Below, piece after piece: positions 61,159 through 64,000 of a DNA stretch of 64,000 bases. The stretch is from assembly GCF_000720765.1 (NCBI RefSeq), contig NZ_JODC01000005.1, positions 62,001 to 126,000 of the forward strand, in the 5' to 3' direction. Position numbers and translations under genes: made by a program. The notes beneath the pieces were generated by a model. That model was not told the origin of the DNA. It made no database searches and saw nothing but the letters and a program-made list of their open reading frames with translations. Origin of the DNA: Streptomyces sp. NRRL S-646 (GTDB lineage Bacteria > Actinomycetota > Actinomycetes > Streptomycetales > Streptomycetaceae). The stretch's first letter is position 1. Every line of letters starts with the position of its first letter.

Positions 61159-63210
61159 GTGGCGAACGTGGAGCACAGCGGGCGACCGGCGGAAACCTTC
61201 GGAGCGACAGCCCTCGGAGGGGGCCCCAGACGCCTGCATGTGGTCCGCCTCGGCCTGTGGCTGGTCGCGGCCGTACTCGCCGTACGCCAGGTGGCCGTCG
61301 TCCTCAGTACACCCAGGGGTGAACGGCTGACGGATCTGGAGACCTGGGTCGGTCCGCACGGCGTCCTGCATGTGAAGGGGTCGCTCTACGACTCGACGCA
61401 GTTCACCGGCACTCCGTTCGGCGGACTGGTCCTCAAGCCCCTCACCCGGGCGGCCGAGCAGGCACTCGGCTGGGGCTGGACCTTCGGCACGCTGCTGCTG
61501 GTGGTCGCGCTCGGCCTGATCGTGGCGCGTGCGCTGCCGCAGCCGGTGAGCCGGCGGACCTCCCTGTTCGCCGCACCGCTCGCGATCAGCCTGCTGATGC
61601 TGTCGCTGCCGGTGCGCAACACGCTGCGGCTCGGGCAGACCAGCATCATCCCGGTCCTGCTGGTGCTCGTCGGCTGCTTCGTCGTCCGCGGCGAACGCAG
61701 CAGCGGCCTGCTGATCGGTCTTGCCGCCGCCCTCCAGCCGACCGTGCTGCTCTTCGCCCCGCTGCTGTGCTTCACCGGGCGCCGCCGTGCCGCGGCCGCC
61801 ACCGGGATCACCTTCGCCGCCTGCACGGCGCTCGCGTGGGCCGCGATGCCGCACGACTCGTCCACCTACTGGGTGCACCACATCGCGGGCGCCGGCCTCG
61901 GCGGCAAGGCCGACGACCTCGCCAACCAGTCCCTGCACGGCGCGCTGCTCCGGCTCGGATTCTCCGGCCCTGTGGAGATCGTCCTGTTCTTCGCGCTGGG
62001 CACGGCGGTCGCCGTGCTCGGTGTGCGCCGCGCCGTGCGCTACGCGCGCGACGGGCAGCTGCTCCTCGCGGTCGCCGTCACCGGCTGCGCGGCGATCGCC
62101 GTGTCGCCGACCGCCTGGCAGCACCAGCTGCTGTGGGTGCTGCTCGCGGTCGTCGGACGGGTCGGCAGGCGGGCCTCCGACCGGTATGTGTGGCCGGTCG
62201 CCGTGGTCCTGGTGATGACACTGCCCGCGAAAATGATGCTGCCGAACATGGAGCGGCTGTACCCGCTGCGGGACAACCTGGTGCTGGTCGCCGCGCTCGC
62301 CGCGGCCACCGTCGTGCCGTTCCTGTCCCGCACCTCGCCGTACTACCGCTCTCCGGTCCCGACGGAGTACGCCGCCCCGGTCCGGGCCCGCTTCCGGCAC
62401 GTCCCCGTCGTTTCGTTCCTGCGCCGGGTCCTCACCCGCCCGAACCTGCTCCTCGAACTCCTCCTGATGCGTGTCACCTACGCCGCCTACCAGCAGATCC
62501 GGCTCGGGGTGACCGCCGACCGGGCCACCGCGGAACACCACGGACACCAGATCCACCGGATCGAGCTGTGGCTTTCCGTCGACTTCGAGCACTGGGTCAA
62601 CCATGCCGTGGTGAAGGTCGACTGGCTGCGCGGTTTCCTCGACTACTACTACCTGTCGTTCCACTTCGGCGTCCCGCTCACCATCCTGGCCGTGCTCTAT
62701 GTGCGGCGCCCTGTGGACTACCGCTGGGCGCGCTCGGCCCTGGGCCTGGCCACCGTGTTCGGCCTGATGGGCTTCTGGCTGTACCCGCTGGCGCCGCCGC
62801 GCCTGATGCCGGGGCTCGGCTTCATCGACACGGTGCACGGGGTCCAGGACTTCTCCAAGCCGAACTACGGCACGCTGACCGAGTTCACCAACCAGTACGC
62901 GGCCATGCCGTCCCTGCACTTCGCCTGGGCGCTGTGGTGCGGCATCGTGATCGTGACCCTCGCGCCCAGGTGGTGGCTGAAGCCCTTCGGTCTGCTGCAC
63001 CCGCTGTTCACGCTGTCCTCGATCATCGCGACCGGCAACCACTGGTTCCTGGACGCGGTCGGCGGTGCCACCGTGGTCGGGGCGGGCTTCGGGCTGCAGT
63101 ACCTGGTGTCGGGCCCGCGGGCGGCCACCGCGGCCGCCATCGCCGTGAAGGACGAGTCCCCGGCGGACGCGGGGACCGCGCACACCCGTCGGGCGCCCTC
63201 GGAGCATTGA
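61159..63210 (+). CDS. Bifunctional glycosyltransferase 87 / PAP2 family phosphatase
   Basis: The 683-residue membrane protein has a GT87 (GT-C fold) half at about 25-420 (LYDSTQFTGTPFGGLVLKPL, LRLGQTSIIPVLLVLVGCFV) and a PAP2 half at 440-660 (PSLHFAWALWCG, GNHWFLDAVGGATVVGAGFG) with the phosphatase SLH and HxxxD residues. GT87 enzymes use polyprenyl-phosphate sugars to build mannolipids or arabinans; the PAP2 part may recycle the polyprenyl carrier. The start GTG 61159 follows GGGAGG; ATG 61051 is an alternative. A terminator hairpin follows. Confidence 0.87.
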   Translation: MANVEHSGRPAETFGATALGGGPRRLHVVRLGLWLVAAVLAVRQVAVVLSTPRGERLTDLETWVGPHGVLHVKGSLYDSTQFTGTPFGGLVLKPLTRAAEQALGWGWTFGTLLLVVALGLIVARALPQPVSRRTSLFAAPLAISLLMLSLPVRNTLRLGQTSIIPVLLVLVGCFVVRGERSSGLLIGLAAALQPTVLLFAPLLCFTGRRRAAAATGITFAACTALAWAAMPHDSSTYWVHHIAGAGLGGKADDLANQSLHGALLRLGFSGPVEIVLFFALGTAVAVLGVRRAVRYARDGQLLLAVAVTGCAAIAVSPTAWQHQLLWVLLAVVGRVGRRASDRYVWPVAVVLVMTLPAKMMLPNMERLYPLRDNLVLVAALAAATVVPFLSRTSPYYRSPVPTEYAAPVRARFRHVPVVSFLRRVLTRPNLLLELLLMRVTYAAYQQIRLGVTADRATAEHHGHQIHRIELWLSVDFEHWVNHAVVKVDWLRGFLDYYYLSFHFGVPLTILAVLYVRRPVDYRWARSALGLATVFGLMGFWLYPLAPPRLMPGLGFIDTVHGVQDFSKPNYGTLTEFTNQYAAMPSLHFAWALWCGIVIVTLAPRWWLKPFGLLHPLFTLSSIIATGNHWFLDAVGGATVVGAGFGLQYLVSGPRAATAAAIAVKDESPADAGTAHTRRAPSEH

Positions 63211-63242
63211 CGGGCCGGCGGCGCCGGGAGGCCGCCGGCCCG
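63211..63242. terminator. Bidirectional terminator between GT87-PAP2 and P450 genes
   Basis: CGGGCCGGCGGC (63211-63222) pairs perfectly with GCCGCCGGCCCG (63231-63242) across an 8-nt loop. It starts directly after the stop codon and lies 23 bp before the end of the convergent P450 gene. Confidence 0.82.
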
Positions 63243-63265
63243 AGACCCTGGTCGGCCGGAGATCG

Positions 63266-64000
63266 TCAAACGACCTGGACCTGAAGGTGCTTCACGCCGT
63301 TGATCCACGCCGAACGCAGCCGGGACGGGTCGCCGGCCAGGGTGAGGCCCGGCAGGGCGTCGGCGATCGCGTTGAAGATCAGGTCGATCTCGAGGACGGC
63401 CAGGGACTTGCCGAGGCAGTAGTGCGGTCCTCCGCCGCCGAAGCCGAGGTGGGGGTTGGGGTCGCGGAGGATGTCGAAGGCGTCGGGGTCGGTGAAGACC
63501 TCCGGGTCGTGGTTGGCGGAGGCGTAGAAGATCCCGACCCGGTCCCCCTTCTTTATCGACTTCCCGCCCAGCTCGGTGTCCTGAGTGGCCGTCCGCTGGA
63601 AGGAGTTGACCGGGGTGGCCCACCGCACGATCTCCTCGGCCGCGGTCTGCGGGCGCTCCCGCTTGTACAGCTCCCACTGCTCGGGATGGGTCAGGAACGC
63701 GTGCATCCCGTGGGTGATGGCGTTTCGGGTGGTCTCGTTGCCCGCGACGGCCAGCATCAGCACGAAGAAGCCGAACTCGTCGGAGTTGAGGTTGCCCTCG
63801 TCCTCGGCGGCCACCAGCGTCGTGACGATGTCCTTCGCCGGGCACTGCTTCCGGTCGGCGGCCATGTTCATGGCGTAGGAGATCAGCTCGGTGGCCGACT
63901 CGGCGCCGACCTCCTCGGTGATCGCGTACTCCGGGTCGTCGTACGAGATCATCTTGTTGGACCAGTCGAAGATTTTCGCCCGGTCGTCCTGCGGGATGCC
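63266..64000 (-). CDS. Cytochrome P450, CYP125-like (5' part beyond the window edge)
   Basis: The visible 244 residues are the C-terminal half of a P450; the frame stays open to base 64000 (reading IPQDDRAKIFDWSNKM at the edge). The I-helix is LMLAVAGNETTRNAITHGMH, where AGNETT replaces AGxDTT, the K-helix is EEIVRW, and the heme loop is FGGGGPHYCLG with the Cys ligand. AGNETTRNAITHGM resembles steroid C26-monooxygenases (CYP125/142/124 group) of mycobacteria. It could hydroxylate sterol side chains or other terpenoids, but no steroid cluster is visible here. It is a heme monooxygenase needing ferredoxin. Confidence 0.88.
   Translation of the reverse strand, partial: GIPQDDRAKIFDWSNKMISYDDPEYAITEEVGAESATELISYAMNMAADRKQCPAKDIVTTLVAAEDEGNLNSDEFGFFVLMLAVAGNETTRNAITHGMHAFLTHPEQWELYKRERPQTAAEEIVRWATPVNSFQRTATQDTELGGKSIKKGDRVGIFYASANHDPEVFTDPDAFDILRDPNPHLGFGGGGPHYCLGKSLAVLEIDLIFNAIADALPGLTLAGDPSRLRSAWINGVKHLQVQVV

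Noticed and set aside
61039..63207. A 722-codon minus-strand frame over the GT87-PAP2 gene
   Set aside because: Low-complexity His/Gln/Arg/Gly-rich translation; it is a shadow of the membrane protein gene.

Overview
The window is a piece of a high-GC actinobacterial chromosome, almost certainly Streptomyces. The signs are very high GC with strong third-position bias, frequent GTG/TTG starts, the fabD-fabH-acpP-fabF operon next to a FasR-type PucR regulator, a homodimeric AceE, DUF3145/DUF3052/DUF4429/DUF2330 proteins, and a Ter stress cluster. There is no rRNA, CRISPR array, insertion sequence or prophage. Both edges cut genes: a 3-hydroxyisobutyrate dehydrogenase-like gene on the left and a CYP125-like cytochrome P450 on the right.

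Layout. 0-7.5 kb holds small metabolic genes (RidA, YrdB), a TetR regulator divergent from a PA14-containing GH3 beta-glucosidase, aldose 1-epimerase, a lipoprotein GDSL hydrolase and DUF3145. 7.6-12.6 kb is the type II fatty acid synthase operon (minus strand) with its activator fasR; a TTTTGT-N9-ACAAAA dyad lies between them. 12.7-22.3 kb holds accessory genes: pirin, serine hydrolase, GNAT, a MerR/aldo-keto reductase pair, DUF4429, DUF1023 hydrolase, a TetR/MFS efflux pair, a small membrane protein and a K+ channel. 22.4-26.5 kb is aceE, DUF3052 and AhpE-like peroxiredoxin. The order fabF/acp/fabD/fasR/aceE/DUF3052/ahpE matches the mycobacterial locus apart from the accessory insert.

26.6-35.7 kb is a Ter island: two TerD paralogues, a TerC-like DUF475 membrane protein, a TerA-like protein, a divergent TerD with a Pro/Gln/Tyr-rich tail, then a three-gene module (CitE-like aldolase, a PRTase-TRSP-StiP/PRTase-PELOTA fusion, HAD phosphatase). 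Comparative genomics has proposed that this kind of module makes a nucleoside-like metabolite for Ter-dependent stress responses. 36-40.5 kb looks rearranged: a transpeptidase remnant, a polysaccharide deacetylase, an orphan signal-peptide ORF without its mature part, a coiled-coil membrane protein and a DUF4097 lipoprotein. 40.5-50 kb has tRNA-Val(TAC), a DMT exporter behind a leader-peptide attenuator, a PanE-like reductase, DedA, DoxX, an FAD-binding protein, a PhoD-type phosphatase and a secreted HNH nuclease. 50-64 kb has a yybP-ykoY (Mn2+) riboswitch on a GDT1/TMEM165 exporter, a HAD hydrolase, a PG-binding membrane protein, an MFS pump fused to a winged-helix domain, GNAT and RibD-like proteins, a decayed CoA-transferase, two related small proteins, DUF1992, an FHA-like protein, an O-methyltransferase, DUF2330, a GT87-PAP2 fusion and the P450.

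Two families of dispersed non-coding repeats sit mostly in 3' intergenic regions. One copy pair lies inside the PRTase fusion gene and encodes its interdomain linker. The strongest regulatory signals are the attenuator (41.0-41.1 kb), the Mn2+ riboswitch (50.2-50.3 kb), the FasR-type dyad (11.37 kb) and a MerR-type promoter (14.8 kb). All calls come from reading the sequence; no database search was run.
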